A DNA stretch of 52,301 nt from JAUSPI01 sp964454305 (lineage in GTDB: Bacteria; Desulfobacterota; Syntrophia; Syntrophales; JADFWA01), in contig CAYVXX010000007.1 of assembly GCA_964454305.1 (NCBI GenBank), positions 1 to 52,301 of the forward strand, written 5' to 3'. The position numbers and the translations under genes are program-made. Under the pieces are notes generated by a model. It had not been told where the DNA came from and made no database searches. It saw nothing but the letters and a program-made list of their open reading frames with translations. Positions 40,483-48,632 of the stretch are shown piece after piece. Positions within the stretch are counted from its first letter, which is position 1, and every line of letters begins with the position of its first letter.

Positions 40483-40854
40483 CTAATATGAAAATAGAGA
40501 AATCAGAATAAAGAACCCATAAGTGAATTTAGCTTGATTCTTTTCTGAACCCTTAATTTTGGCTGATAGTTCACAAAAAGTTAATATGAATTCTGAGGAA
40601 ACTATATTTTTTCGACGATTTAGTCAAGAAGTATTAGAGAGTACAATGTTTGTGGATCTCCCCGCCTACAAGGCGGGGCTTGCGGGTGTGCTCCCGGTCA
40701 AAATTATTTAACAGTTCAAAAGAGAGAATGTTCTCTTTTTCTCATCTTTTGTATCCCTCAGCCAAAATAACTCTTTCCTTTAATATAGCCTCTCTGGTAA
40801 GCTATTTACTTCTCAATCCTTGTTCAAAATTAATATGGTTCATCGTGGCAAAGA
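40483..40854. other. Divergent lysS/cmk gap, no gene
   Basis: This 372-base AT-rich stretch must contain promoters for both genes, but no clear box pair was seen. It holds one GC-rich palindromic repeat at 40662-40704 and nothing that looks coding. Confidence 0.5.
40662..40704. repeat. CCCCGCC palindrome with conserved right arm
   Basis: CCCCGCC, TACAA, GGCGGGG form a perfect stem at 40662-40680, followed by CTTGCGGGTGTGCTCCCGGTCAA. The right arm resembles 52157-52181 (GGGCTTGCGAGGGCACTCC, then AAGTCAA). Confidence 0.55.
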
Positions 40855-41535
40855 ATGCAAAAAAGGTTGGTCATAACTGTAGATGGTCCCGCTGGTGCAG
40901 GTAAAAGCACCGTGAGTAAAATTCTTGCCAGGAAGCTTTCCTATATCTATCTGGATACCGGTGCTCTTTACAGGGCTTTTGCCTGCAAAGTAGCAGAAGA
41001 AAAAATACCTGCTGACGACGAAAAGCGACTTTCAGGCTTGTGTGCAGGATTTAATGTCTCACTAAAAAGTGTCAACAGTGATATTAGAATCCTGGTGGAT
41101 GATGAAGATGTCACCAAAAAAATCAGGGGCCAGGACATCGGAATGCTTGCTTCGAAGGTTTCCGCTGTCCCCGTTGTCAGAAAGACCCTACTTTCTGTAC
41201 AGCGGAAAACAGGAAAAAATGGAGGGATTGTTGCTGAGGGTAGAGATATGGGTACAGTAGTATTTCCCCATGCCGACTTTAAGTTTTTCCTGAATGCAAG
41301 TGTTAAGGAGAGAAGTAGGAGGAGATTCACAGAACTGGCGGAAAAGGGAGAAAATCCCAATTTTGAAGAGGTTAAAAGAGATTTGATAATTAGAGACCGA
41401 CAGGATAGTGAAAGAAAGATAGCTCCCCTTAAACCTTCCAAAGATTCTATTGCTATTGATTCTACAGATATGAACATTACAGATGTTGTCGAGGAGATGT
41501 TGAAAGTTATTAAAAAGAACCCTGTTTTCAGATAA
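40855..41535 (+). CDS. cmk: Cytidylate kinase
   Basis: A 226-residue P-loop kinase. It starts LVITVDGPAGAGKSTVSKILARKLSYIYLDTGALYRAFA, has VAEGRDMGTVVFPHADFKFFLNAS with the CMP-binding residues, and SRRRFTELAEKGENPNFEEVKRDLIIRDRQDSERKIAPL as lid and C-terminal helix. It phosphorylates CMP and dCMP. It stands upstream of rpsA, as in many bacteria, but without ispH between the two. CMP supply also matters for CMP-Kdo in the LPS pathway, though no Kdo gene is present. Confidence 0.95.
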   Translation: MQKRLVITVDGPAGAGKSTVSKILARKLSYIYLDTGALYRAFACKVAEEKIPADDEKRLSGLCAGFNVSLKSVNSDIRILVDDEDVTKKIRGQDIGMLASKVSAVPVVRKTLLSVQRKTGKNGGIVAEGRDMGTVVFPHADFKFFLNASVKERSRRRFTELAEKGENPNFEEVKRDLIIRDRQDSERKIAPLKPSKDSIAIDSTDMNITDVVEEMLKVIKKNPVFR

Positions 41536-41666
41536 ATCTATTGTGGTCACCCGGAAAGGGTATATGCATTTGAGGCTGTCACAATTCGCTTGATATTTTA
41601 TAATCTGTGTGTTAGTTGACCTCGTTATTGGGGTTGTCAGAAAATATATTAGGGGGGAACTGGTTA

Positions 41667-43430
41667 ATGGTTAACGAAAATAACTTAATATCAAATCATG
41701 AAGAGCTTTCGAAGGAGGTAGAACCTGAAAATAAGGAGGGGGAACAACCTGTAAAAAAGCAGGGAGATTTGGATTTCAAAGAACTCTTTGAACAGAACAT
41801 GCAAAACGTTCAAATAGGAGAGGTGGTAACCGGACGGGTCGTACAGATAAATGATGATGTCGTTATGGTTGATGTTGGATGGAAGACAGAAGGGCGTGTT
41901 CCCATTGAAGAGTTGAAAGATGATGACGGGAATATCACTGTTGCTGTTGATGATGAAATAGATGTATTTATTGACAGGAGGGGCACGGACGGTGATTTAA
42001 TGCTTTCCATGGAAAAAGCCGCCAGAATAAAAGTATGGGATGATATTATCAAGGCTTGTGAGGGAAATGGCAAAATGGAAGGTACGGTCTTAGAAAGAGT
42101 GAAGGGTGGACTGTCGGTTGATATCGGTATCCTGGCGTTTCTTCCAGGGTCCCAGGTTGATATTCGTCCCGTAAAGAACCTCGACAAATACGTTGGCAAA
42201 ACTTTTAAGTTTGATGTTCTTAAATATGATAGAAAAAGGAATAATGTCGTATTGTCAAAGAGGTCTGTATTAGAAAGGGAAAGGGAAGCGGAAAAAGCCG
42301 AAACTCTTGAAATAATGGAAGAGGGTAAAATTATTGAAGGTGTTGTTAAAAATATTACCGATTATGGACTGTTTGTCGATCTGGGTGGAATAGACGGCCT
42401 GCTGCACGTCACAGACATATCATGGGGAAGAATAACACGTCCATCAACTAATTTTTCCAAAGGTGATAAGATAACGGTAAAGATTCTGTCCTTCGATAGA
42501 GAAAAAGAAAGGGTTACTCTTGGACTGAAACAACTTACGGAAAATCCCTGGGATACCATTACAGAAAAATATCCTATCGGTTCCATAGTAGAGGGGAAAA
42601 TTGTAAACATTATGGATTACGGTGCATTTGTAGAACTTGAACGGGGTGTGGAAGGCCTTATCCATATTTCCGAGATGTTCTGGACAAGGGAGATTAAACA
42701 CCCCTCCAAGGTTTTGTCTCCAGGTGAAATTGCGAAAGTAATGGTACTCGATGTGAACCACGAGGATAAAAGAATATCACTCAGCTTGAAGCAAACCTTC
42801 GAGAACCCGTGGATAATTCTGAAGGAAAAATATCCTGAAGGGAGTATTGTAAAGGGAACAGTAAGAAATATTACAAATTTTGGGATTTTTATTGGAGTTG
42901 AAGAGAGTATAGACGGTCTCGTGCATATATCCGATATCTCTTGGAAGCATCGCGTAAAACATCCGTCCGAATTTTTCAAAAAGGGGCAAGAAGTAGAAGC
43001 GGTAGTTTTGAATATTGATGTAGAAAATGAAAAGTTTTCTCTCGGGATAAAGCAAATTGAAAAAAATCCCTGGGATGAAATTAATTCAAAGTATACCCCG
43101 GGTTCCGTAATTTCCGGAAAGGTTACTAATGTTACAGATTTCGGTATATTCGTCGAAATAGAGGAAGGAATTGAAGGACTGGTTCATATTTCAGAACTGG
43201 GGCAAAAGAGGATAAAATCGTCCTCCGATTTGTTTGCAATCGGAGATGATGTATCCGCCGTTGTTATAAATGTAGACCAGGAAAACAGAAGGATGAGACT
43301 AAGCATTAAAGACCACGAATCATCTTTGGATAAAACCCCTACATCACAATATTTGAATAATAGTAAAAACGTCACTTCCAGCTTAGGGAAAGCCCTGTCG
43401 GAAATTAATTTCCCGGTTCTTAAAGTTTAA
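41667..43430 (+). CDS. rpsA: 30S ribosomal protein S1
   Basis: The ATG at 41667 follows AGGGGGG about ten bases upstream. The 587-residue protein holds six S1 (OB-fold) repeats. The first begins VGEVVTGRVVQINDDVVMVDVGWKTEGRVP; the third to sixth each read GIVEGVVKNITDYGLFVDLGG-like and end HISD/HISE, followed by the tail SLKQ or SLGIKQ. S1 binds mRNA on the 30S subunit and helps start translation, including leaderless or weakly SD-led genes such as several here. The acidic N-terminal 45 residues are variable in the family. Confidence 0.95.
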   Translation: MVNENNLISNHEELSKEVEPENKEGEQPVKKQGDLDFKELFEQNMQNVQIGEVVTGRVVQINDDVVMVDVGWKTEGRVPIEELKDDDGNITVAVDDEIDVFIDRRGTDGDLMLSMEKAARIKVWDDIIKACEGNGKMEGTVLERVKGGLSVDIGILAFLPGSQVDIRPVKNLDKYVGKTFKFDVLKYDRKRNNVVLSKRSVLEREREAEKAETLEIMEEGKIIEGVVKNITDYGLFVDLGGIDGLLHVTDISWGRITRPSTNFSKGDKITVKILSFDREKERVTLGLKQLTENPWDTITEKYPIGSIVEGKIVNIMDYGAFVELERGVEGLIHISEMFWTREIKHPSKVLSPGEIAKVMVLDVNHEDKRISLSLKQTFENPWIILKEKYPEGSIVKGTVRNITNFGIFIGVEESIDGLVHISDISWKHRVKHPSEFFKKGQEVEAVVLNIDVENEKFSLGIKQIEKNPWDEINSKYTPGSVISGKVTNVTDFGIFVEIEEGIEGLVHISELGQKRIKSSSDLFAIGDDVSAVVINVDQENRRMRLSIKDHESSLDKTPTSQYLNNSKNVTSSLGKALSEINFPVLKV

Positions 43431-43465
43431 GTGAATTTCAACCTTCAGCCTTCAACAAAAACAAA

Positions 43466-43525
43466 GGAGCAGGCGTAAGATTACATCACTTGCCGCTGCG
43501 GGGCATAAGCAAGTAGGTTTTTGCT
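43466..43525. repeat. Imperfect hairpin between rpsA and sppA
   Basis: CTTGCCGCTGCGGGGCATAAGCAAG near 43490-43514 can fold with CTTGC/GCAAG outside. It lies after the rpsA stop and is followed by a T-rich stretch, so a weak terminator is possible. It also resembles the GC-rich palindromes elsewhere. Confidence 0.4.
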
Positions 43526-43577
43526 ATTTTACTTATGGCTAACCGTTTTTTAAATTTAAAGGGATAGACAGTCTGCA

Positions 43578-44447
43578 ATGAGAAAGCATCCTGTAATATT
43601 CGGATTATTTCTGTTAGTACTAATATTTATTTTATTTTTTATTTTTGTTTACGGAGTTTCTACCTTTACCGGAGACAAAAGCTCTCTTTCCCTTAAGAAT
43701 AAAATTGGTGTCGTAACGCTGGAAGGAATTATCAAAGATTCTTCCCCTGTTGTGGATCAGCTGATTGAATATAGTAAAAACGATAGCATCAAAGCGGTAG
43801 TTTTGAGGATAGATTCGCCTGGTGGCGGCGTGGTTTCCTCGCAGGAGATATATAAAGCAGTTCTTGCACTGAAGAAAAAGAAGAATGTGGTTGTTTCGAT
43901 GGGGTCAGTGGCAACTTCGGGAGGATACTATGTCGCCTGTGCCGCTGATAAGATTGTGGCCAACCCAGGCACGATAACAGGTAGCATCGGAGTTATCATC
44001 CATTTTTCTAATGTAGAAGAACTTCTCAAGAAAATAGGGCTCAAACCCTCTATCGTTAAAAGTGGTCGATACAAAGATATCGGTTCCCCGCTGAGGGAGA
44101 TGACCAGCGATGAAAAAAGACTCATTCAGGAAGTTGTTGATGATATTTACGATCAGTTTCTTGAGGCGGTTTCTTTAAACAGAAAGATATCAAAGGAAAA
44201 GGCGGCAAGTATTGCTGAAGGAAAGATTTTTACCGGACGGCAGGCGTTGAAGATGGGGCTTGTTGATTTCCTCGGTGATAAAGAATATGCAATAAATCTT
44301 GCTGCAAAACTCTCTGGAATAAAGGGAAAACCCGAGGTGGTGTATCCCAAAGAAAAAAGGTTGAAATTCTGGGAATATATCCTGCAAGAAACGGTTTCTA
44401 CCATCGTAAGTGAGTTGAGGAAAGAGTGTAGCGGAATCAGTTATTAG
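43578..44447 (+). CDS. sppA: Signal peptide peptidase SppA (short form)
   Basis: A 289-residue membrane-anchored serine protease. Residues 8-30 form one N-terminal helix. The catalytic serine is S114 in GSVATSGGYYVACAADKI, and the lysine general base is K166 in GRYKDIGSP. LRIDSPGGGVVSSQEIYKAV is the oxyanion-side motif. It cleaves leftover signal peptides inside the membrane. The short form (about 30 kDa) forms an octamer rather than the tetramer of the long E. coli enzyme. The gene is followed ten bases later by ihfB and belongs to the rpsA-sppA-ihfB group. Confidence 0.93.
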   Translation: MRKHPVIFGLFLLVLIFILFFIFVYGVSTFTGDKSSLSLKNKIGVVTLEGIIKDSSPVVDQLIEYSKNDSIKAVVLRIDSPGGGVVSSQEIYKAVLALKKKKNVVVSMGSVATSGGYYVACAADKIVANPGTITGSIGVIIHFSNVEELLKKIGLKPSIVKSGRYKDIGSPLREMTSDEKRLIQEVVDDIYDQFLEAVSLNRKISKEKAASIAEGKIFTGRQALKMGLVDFLGDKEYAINLAAKLSGIKGKPEVVYPKEKRLKFWEYILQETVSTIVSELRKECSGISY

Positions 44448-44457
44448 GAGTTAGATC

Positions 44458-44736
44458 ATGACAAAGAGAGCCCTCATTGAAAAAGTACAGGAGCGACTGG
44501 AGGATTATCCCAAAAAGGATGTAGATTTTGCAGTCAATATTATATTCCAGGCGATGACAGGCGCATTATTAAGAAATGAGAGGATAGACATCAGGGGATT
44601 TGGAAATTTTACCGTTAAATCGAGAGATTCCCGGGAAGGAAGAAACCCTAAAACAGGAGCAATAGTTGATGTTCCTTCCAGAAAGGTTCCGTTTTTTAAA
44701 GTTGGGAAGGAACTCAGGAAATTAGTAGATTATTAA
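44458..44736 (+). CDS. ihfB: Integration host factor beta-like / HU-family DNA-binding protein
   Basis: A 92-residue HU/IHF protein. It reads TKRALIEKVQERLEDYPKKDVDFAVNIIF at the N-terminal helices. IDIRGFGNFTVKSRDSREGRNPKTGAIVDVPSRKVPFFKVGKELR contains the DNA-wrapping arm with the proline-bearing tip (RNPKTG). A ribosome-binding site AGGAG precedes it. IHF beta bends DNA by intercalation and often follows rpsA in Proteobacteria, which suits the call ihfB over HU. No alpha subunit is in the window. Confidence 0.85.
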   Translation: MTKRALIEKVQERLEDYPKKDVDFAVNIIFQAMTGALLRNERIDIRGFGNFTVKSRDSREGRNPKTGAIVDVPSRKVPFFKVGKELRKLVDY

Positions 44737-44749
44737 AGAAAAGTAATTA

Positions 44750-45040
44750 TCAAAATATCTTCTTATCATAATCGTAATCCGGTAAGGCAAAATCTTTCAA
44801 TTGGTCTCTTCTTTTTTTGTGCTGTAATTTTCTGAGGGCCTTTGCTTCTATCTGCCTTATTCTTTCTCTTGTTACCCCCATCATCGCACCAACCTCTTCG
44901 AGAGTGAAGGGACCGTGATTGCACGCAACCCAAGTGCAATTACAAAACGTCTCATTCTTCAGCCACCATTCACAGGCTTCATCTTGACAGGATTCGGTTA
45001 TGAATGTGTCCTTCTTTTTGCACTTATACAGGTTTGTCAA
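44750..45040 (-). CDS. Small Cys-rich protein with sigma-70 region 4 helix-turn-helix
   Basis: The start is TTG at 45040 with AGGTGG five bases upstream. The 96-residue protein has an N-terminal half with six cysteines (C7, C18, C23, C33, C35, C40) and a C-terminal helix-turn-helix (FTLEEVGAMMGVTRERIRQIEAKALRKLQH, about 45-74). The latter matches region 4 of group 1/2 sigma factors, which contacts the -35 box. Region 2 is missing, so it cannot be a complete sigma factor. It may be a zinc-containing regulator that uses or mimics the -35 reader. A lysine/arginine run follows. It faces ihfB on the other strand with only 13 bases between them. Confidence 0.7.
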   Translation of the reverse strand: MTNLYKCKKKDTFITESCQDEACEWWLKNETFCNCTWVACNHGPFTLEEVGAMMGVTRERIRQIEAKALRKLQHKKRRDQLKDFALPDYDYDKKIF

Positions 45041-45238
45041 TTTACCACCTTTTTCTCTTTTATCGAATTTTAGTTAAACTAATCATTTTTACTTTTTTGT
45101 CAACAAAAAAGTGTTTAAAAAAAGCCGGACTTATTCACAGAAACTGTTATTAATATGTTAATAGCCCTGTTAAACAGCAGAGCAAATACAGCACTCTCAA
45201 GCCTTTAGACCTGATTGCCCTCTTTTGCGCCATCGATA

Positions 45239-45252
45239 ATAACTATAGTTAT
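45239..45252. promoter_or_regulatory. 14-bp palindrome ATAACTATAGTTAT (operator candidate)
   Basis: ATAACTA and TAGTTAT meet without a loop, in an AT-rich region between the addA stop (45291) and the start of the small sigma-4 gene (45040). A loose second half GTTATAGCTA follows. Such a site could bind a dimeric regulator. Function is a guess from position. Confidence 0.3.
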
Positions 45253-45290
45253 ATTAAGTTGTTATAGCTACAAGTGTCGAATGTCTGTCC

Positions 45291-48200
45291 TTATAATTCC
45301 CTCCACAATTGTACTGCGGTGAGATAAATTCCCATGTGAATTGATGACTTACCAACTGATTCCACCTTTTTCAGTATGGATCGATAAGCTTCGAGCTGTG
45401 GTCTGTACAGCTCCTCTTCGCGGGACATGAATGCTTCGACCGGCTCATCTTTTGTCGGTCTTGAGGTCTTAAACTCCACTATCCACCAGTCGTTTCCATC
45501 AAAAACTGCAAGATCGATGATGCCGGAACGAATGTACCTTTCTTTCGATGTATCCTCAACAGCCCATTCACTTCGGACTACAGGGTTAGATTTATCAATC
45601 AGTCCTGCTATGAAAGGATCGCTCAGTGTGTAATCAACTTCTTCAATTATCTCGGGAGATATGTGGGCGGCCAACTCTGCAGGCAGTCCTTCAGCGCAGA
45701 GCGCCGTGACGACAGCAGCTTCGGTTGGAAGTTTAGCACCCATAATTGAGGTGTGCAGGATCCTGTGGGTTATGGTTCCACGAACTCTGCCATCGGTATT
45801 ATCATCACCCGGATGATTGAGGTCATCCGTTTTGAGCAATGAAGGAGTTTCCACAACGTAAGGTATTCTTTCGGGGGTAAGCGGAAGAGGTTCCGGAAGG
45901 ATTAAATCAGGATATTTATCTTTAGTGGACAGGGTGTCTATTACTGGGTTGGCGGCAACTGAGATGTTAGTGCCTTTTATTTCGGCGGGATCTTTTCCAT
46001 TTATGCCTTCATAACCCATGACCCAACTCAGCACACTTTTGTCGGGGGCAAAAACAGTCTCATCCTTTGATTTTACGACACCGCTCATGATGAGGGAGTC
46101 TCTCGCCCGGGTTGCCGCAACATAAAAGGTGCGTTTAGCTTCCCCCCATTCACGTTCTTTCCGGATCTTGTTAAGGAGCCTGTACGTTGCCGTGGGTTCT
46201 TCGGTACGGCGATCACGGCCCATGGCAATCAAGTGTTTTTCGCCGGTTCCCGGCATCCTTTCGAGAAGATAAGGAGGTGGCGTTTTGGGGCCGCTGGCAA
46301 GCGGTCTCCAGTCCATGAACGGGAGGAATACACAATCGAATTCCAACCCCTTTGCCTTATGAATTGTCATCATCTCAACCAGTGATCGCGATGCGGTAGG
46401 ATCCACCGGTTCATAGAGGGAATCAAGGGTAACTTCGATACGATTCAAGGTCTCCTGCGGAACTCCCTCCTCAGCCTCTTCTAAGATTTCAAAAAAACGG
46501 CGGCAATTTGCGACCCCTGCCATGCCGTAAAGATAGGCCGTTATCTTAGGTCCGTCGAGGGTCTCCCAGAACGCTTTGACGACCTTTCCGAGAGGCTCCC
46601 TTCCGACCCTCATCATTGCCTGGTCAATGGCCTTCAGGAGTACATCCATTTCGGGATGCGTCTTTGCCGTGAGGTGTATCTTGTTCGCCCAGCTTTCCTC
46701 ACCCTGCATGGCTGCCTCCCGGAGAATCGTTACATCGAACCAGGACCAGGGCGATCTAAGAAGAGATGCCCAGGCCATATCGTCGTGCGGTCTAATCATG
46801 AACCGGGCCGTCTGCATAAGGTGCATGATTTCCGGCCTTTCAATGAGACTCAGCCCTTCCTGTACCTGAACGGGGATTTGTTCCTCCTTCAAGGCGGCAA
46901 GGTATCGGTGAATCCTGTTTCGAGTAAATAAGAGTATGGCGATGGATTTTTTACCGGAAGTTTCATCGAGCGTCTTTTTTACTTTTTTAGCAAGCCACCT
47001 CGCCTCATCATCTTTTGCCCTGTCAGTGTCTTTATCCGAAAAAAGATTAAGGGATATGACCGTCTTCTTTTTATCATTCCAGGCTGGAATAGATGAATTG
47101 AAAGGAACTTCATCGGCATCGGAGTCCGGATTGATCATAACTGCGTCACCAAAAAGCGAGTTCGTCCACTTTATCAATTCTTCCGTGGAACGGAAATTCG
47201 TCTTTAACAGATGTGTGTCGAGTGGGAGCTTTCCCCGCCCGGGAAGCGGAATACCGTCTTTGGCCTCGATAAACAACCTCACCTCCGCGTTTCTGAAGGC
47301 ATAGATGGACTGTTTCGGATCACCGACGATAAAAATCGTCCTGCCGTCATCCTGCGTCCAGCCGCTGCACAGTCTCTTTATCAGTTCCCACTGGTTCCGG
47401 TTCGTATCCTGAAACTCATCGACGAGCAGATGTCGTATCCTGTGGTCAAGATACAGGTGGAGGTCGGTCGGCTTTTCTTCATTCAATACTCGGAGTGCCG
47501 ACTGTTCCAACCCGATGAAATCGATGATATTCCGTTTTTTGCATATCGCTTCATATTCGCCGATGACCTCCACCGAGAGGATTATGAAGTCCGAAAGGAC
47601 GCCGATATCAGCTATGGTGTCTCCCGTTGACGGGTAGCCCCTTGTATCATGTAGCGCTTCTGTGACATCCTCCGGAAGGCCCTCGATCAACTCTGCCCAG
47701 GCGGTCTTTTTGAAATTGCTGTAAAAGCCGCTTGACGGTCCGAGCTGTCTTCTCGGACTCCCGGTTTTAATAAGTAACCTGTCTGCTAAGGCCTGCCAGC
47801 GGGGAAGCTCCTCCCAGGATGACCCCGGAAGTGAGGATGGCAGAGTGTCGGTTTCCGCACCTTTGCTGGAGAGATGCTCTGTGAATTCTCCCCATTTTGC
47901 ACCGAGATCGCAGGGTAAAAATTTTTCCAGGAGAGTATGGAGGCATCTCTCCATGTAGATCTGCAACCGCTCACTCAGTATCGATGGAAGGGAAGCGATT
48001 CCATGGGAACGTACTTCCATTATCAGGTCTTGAAACTGATCTCTTGTTCTCATCACCTCTTTCAGCTCTTCTGAGATACCGTCCCAGTTATTATTGTGAT
48101 AAAGGAGACGATTTTCCAGGACAGCCCTTTTTATGTCTCCCCCTGGAGCTGAGAAGAGTCGATTCCTTAAACGCTGCAGCGCTTCATCCATCAAGATGGA

Positions 48201-48632
48201 CTGAATCCCTTCATCCATGATTTCGCAGTCAGGTGCAATCCCGGCCTCTAAAGGGGCACGCCGGGCTATATAGAGACAGAAACCGTGGAATGTCATTATG
48301 TTCAGGACATCAGCAGATATAAGCTGTTTATGGCGGTCAAGGGCATTGCCGGCAAGTTTTGTGAGTGTGTCGTACAGGGAGTTCTCGGGGTTTTCATTGT
48401 CCCGGGTCATATTCAACGTACGGAGAATACGATCCCGCATCTCTCCTGCAGCCTTCTCGGTAAAGGTAAGGGCTATAATCTCTCCGGGATGATTCACCTC
48501 TCCCAGCAGTTTGAGAAATCTCATGGTCAAGAGCAGGGTCTTTCCGGAACCGGCCGGAGCCTCAACATGGTGACTGCGACTTGTATCAAGGGCAGACAGA
48601 CGCTCTTTTTTGTCGGTAAGATTAACTGTCAT
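45291..48632 (-). CDS. addA: AddA/RecB-like UvrD helicase with PD-(D/E)XK nuclease domain
   Basis: The ATG at 48632 lies within the end of the addB-like gene; the product has 1113 residues. Walker A is VEAPAGSGKTLLLTMRFLKLL near 27-47, followed by IALTFTEKAAGEMRDRIL (motif Ia). LLVDEFQDTNRNQWELIKRLC is motif II, FIVGDPKQSIYAFRNAEVRLF motif III and MTIHKAKGLEFDCVFLPFMD motif V; YVAATRARDSLIMSGVV is motif VI. The C-terminal nuclease shows SGIIDLAVFDGNDWWIVEFKTSRP, with catalytic Asp, Glu and Lys. It unwinds and trims broken DNA ends for recombination with its partner. Confidence 0.9.
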   Translation of the reverse strand: MTVNLTDKKERLSALDTSRSHHVEAPAGSGKTLLLTMRFLKLLGEVNHPGEIIALTFTEKAAGEMRDRILRTLNMTRDNENPENSLYDTLTKLAGNALDRHKQLISADVLNIMTFHGFCLYIARRAPLEAGIAPDCEIMDEGIQSILMDEALQRLRNRLFSAPGGDIKRAVLENRLLYHNNNWDGISEELKEVMRTRDQFQDLIMEVRSHGIASLPSILSERLQIYMERCLHTLLEKFLPCDLGAKWGEFTEHLSSKGAETDTLPSSLPGSSWEELPRWQALADRLLIKTGSPRRQLGPSSGFYSNFKKTAWAELIEGLPEDVTEALHDTRGYPSTGDTIADIGVLSDFIILSVEVIGEYEAICKKRNIIDFIGLEQSALRVLNEEKPTDLHLYLDHRIRHLLVDEFQDTNRNQWELIKRLCSGWTQDDGRTIFIVGDPKQSIYAFRNAEVRLFIEAKDGIPLPGRGKLPLDTHLLKTNFRSTEELIKWTNSLFGDAVMINPDSDADEVPFNSSIPAWNDKKKTVISLNLFSDKDTDRAKDDEARWLAKKVKKTLDETSGKKSIAILLFTRNRIHRYLAALKEEQIPVQVQEGLSLIERPEIMHLMQTARFMIRPHDDMAWASLLRSPWSWFDVTILREAAMQGEESWANKIHLTAKTHPEMDVLLKAIDQAMMRVGREPLGKVVKAFWETLDGPKITAYLYGMAGVANCRRFFEILEEAEEGVPQETLNRIEVTLDSLYEPVDPTASRSLVEMMTIHKAKGLEFDCVFLPFMDWRPLASGPKTPPPYLLERMPGTGEKHLIAMGRDRRTEEPTATYRLLNKIRKEREWGEAKRTFYVAATRARDSLIMSGVVKSKDETVFAPDKSVLSWVMGYEGINGKDPAEIKGTNISVAANPVIDTLSTKDKYPDLILPEPLPLTPERIPYVVETPSLLKTDDLNHPGDDNTDGRVRGTITHRILHTSIMGAKLPTEAAVVTALCAEGLPAELAAHISPEIIEEVDYTLSDPFIAGLIDKSNPVVRSEWAVEDTSKERYIRSGIIDLAVFDGNDWWIVEFKTSRPTKDEPVEAFMSREEELYRPQLEAYRSILKKVESVGKSSIHMGIYLTAVQLWREL

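Noticed and set aside
44833..44911. Possible full alternative sigma factor gene.
   Set aside because: Only region 4 is present; no region 2 or region 3 sequence lies in frame or in adjacent frames.
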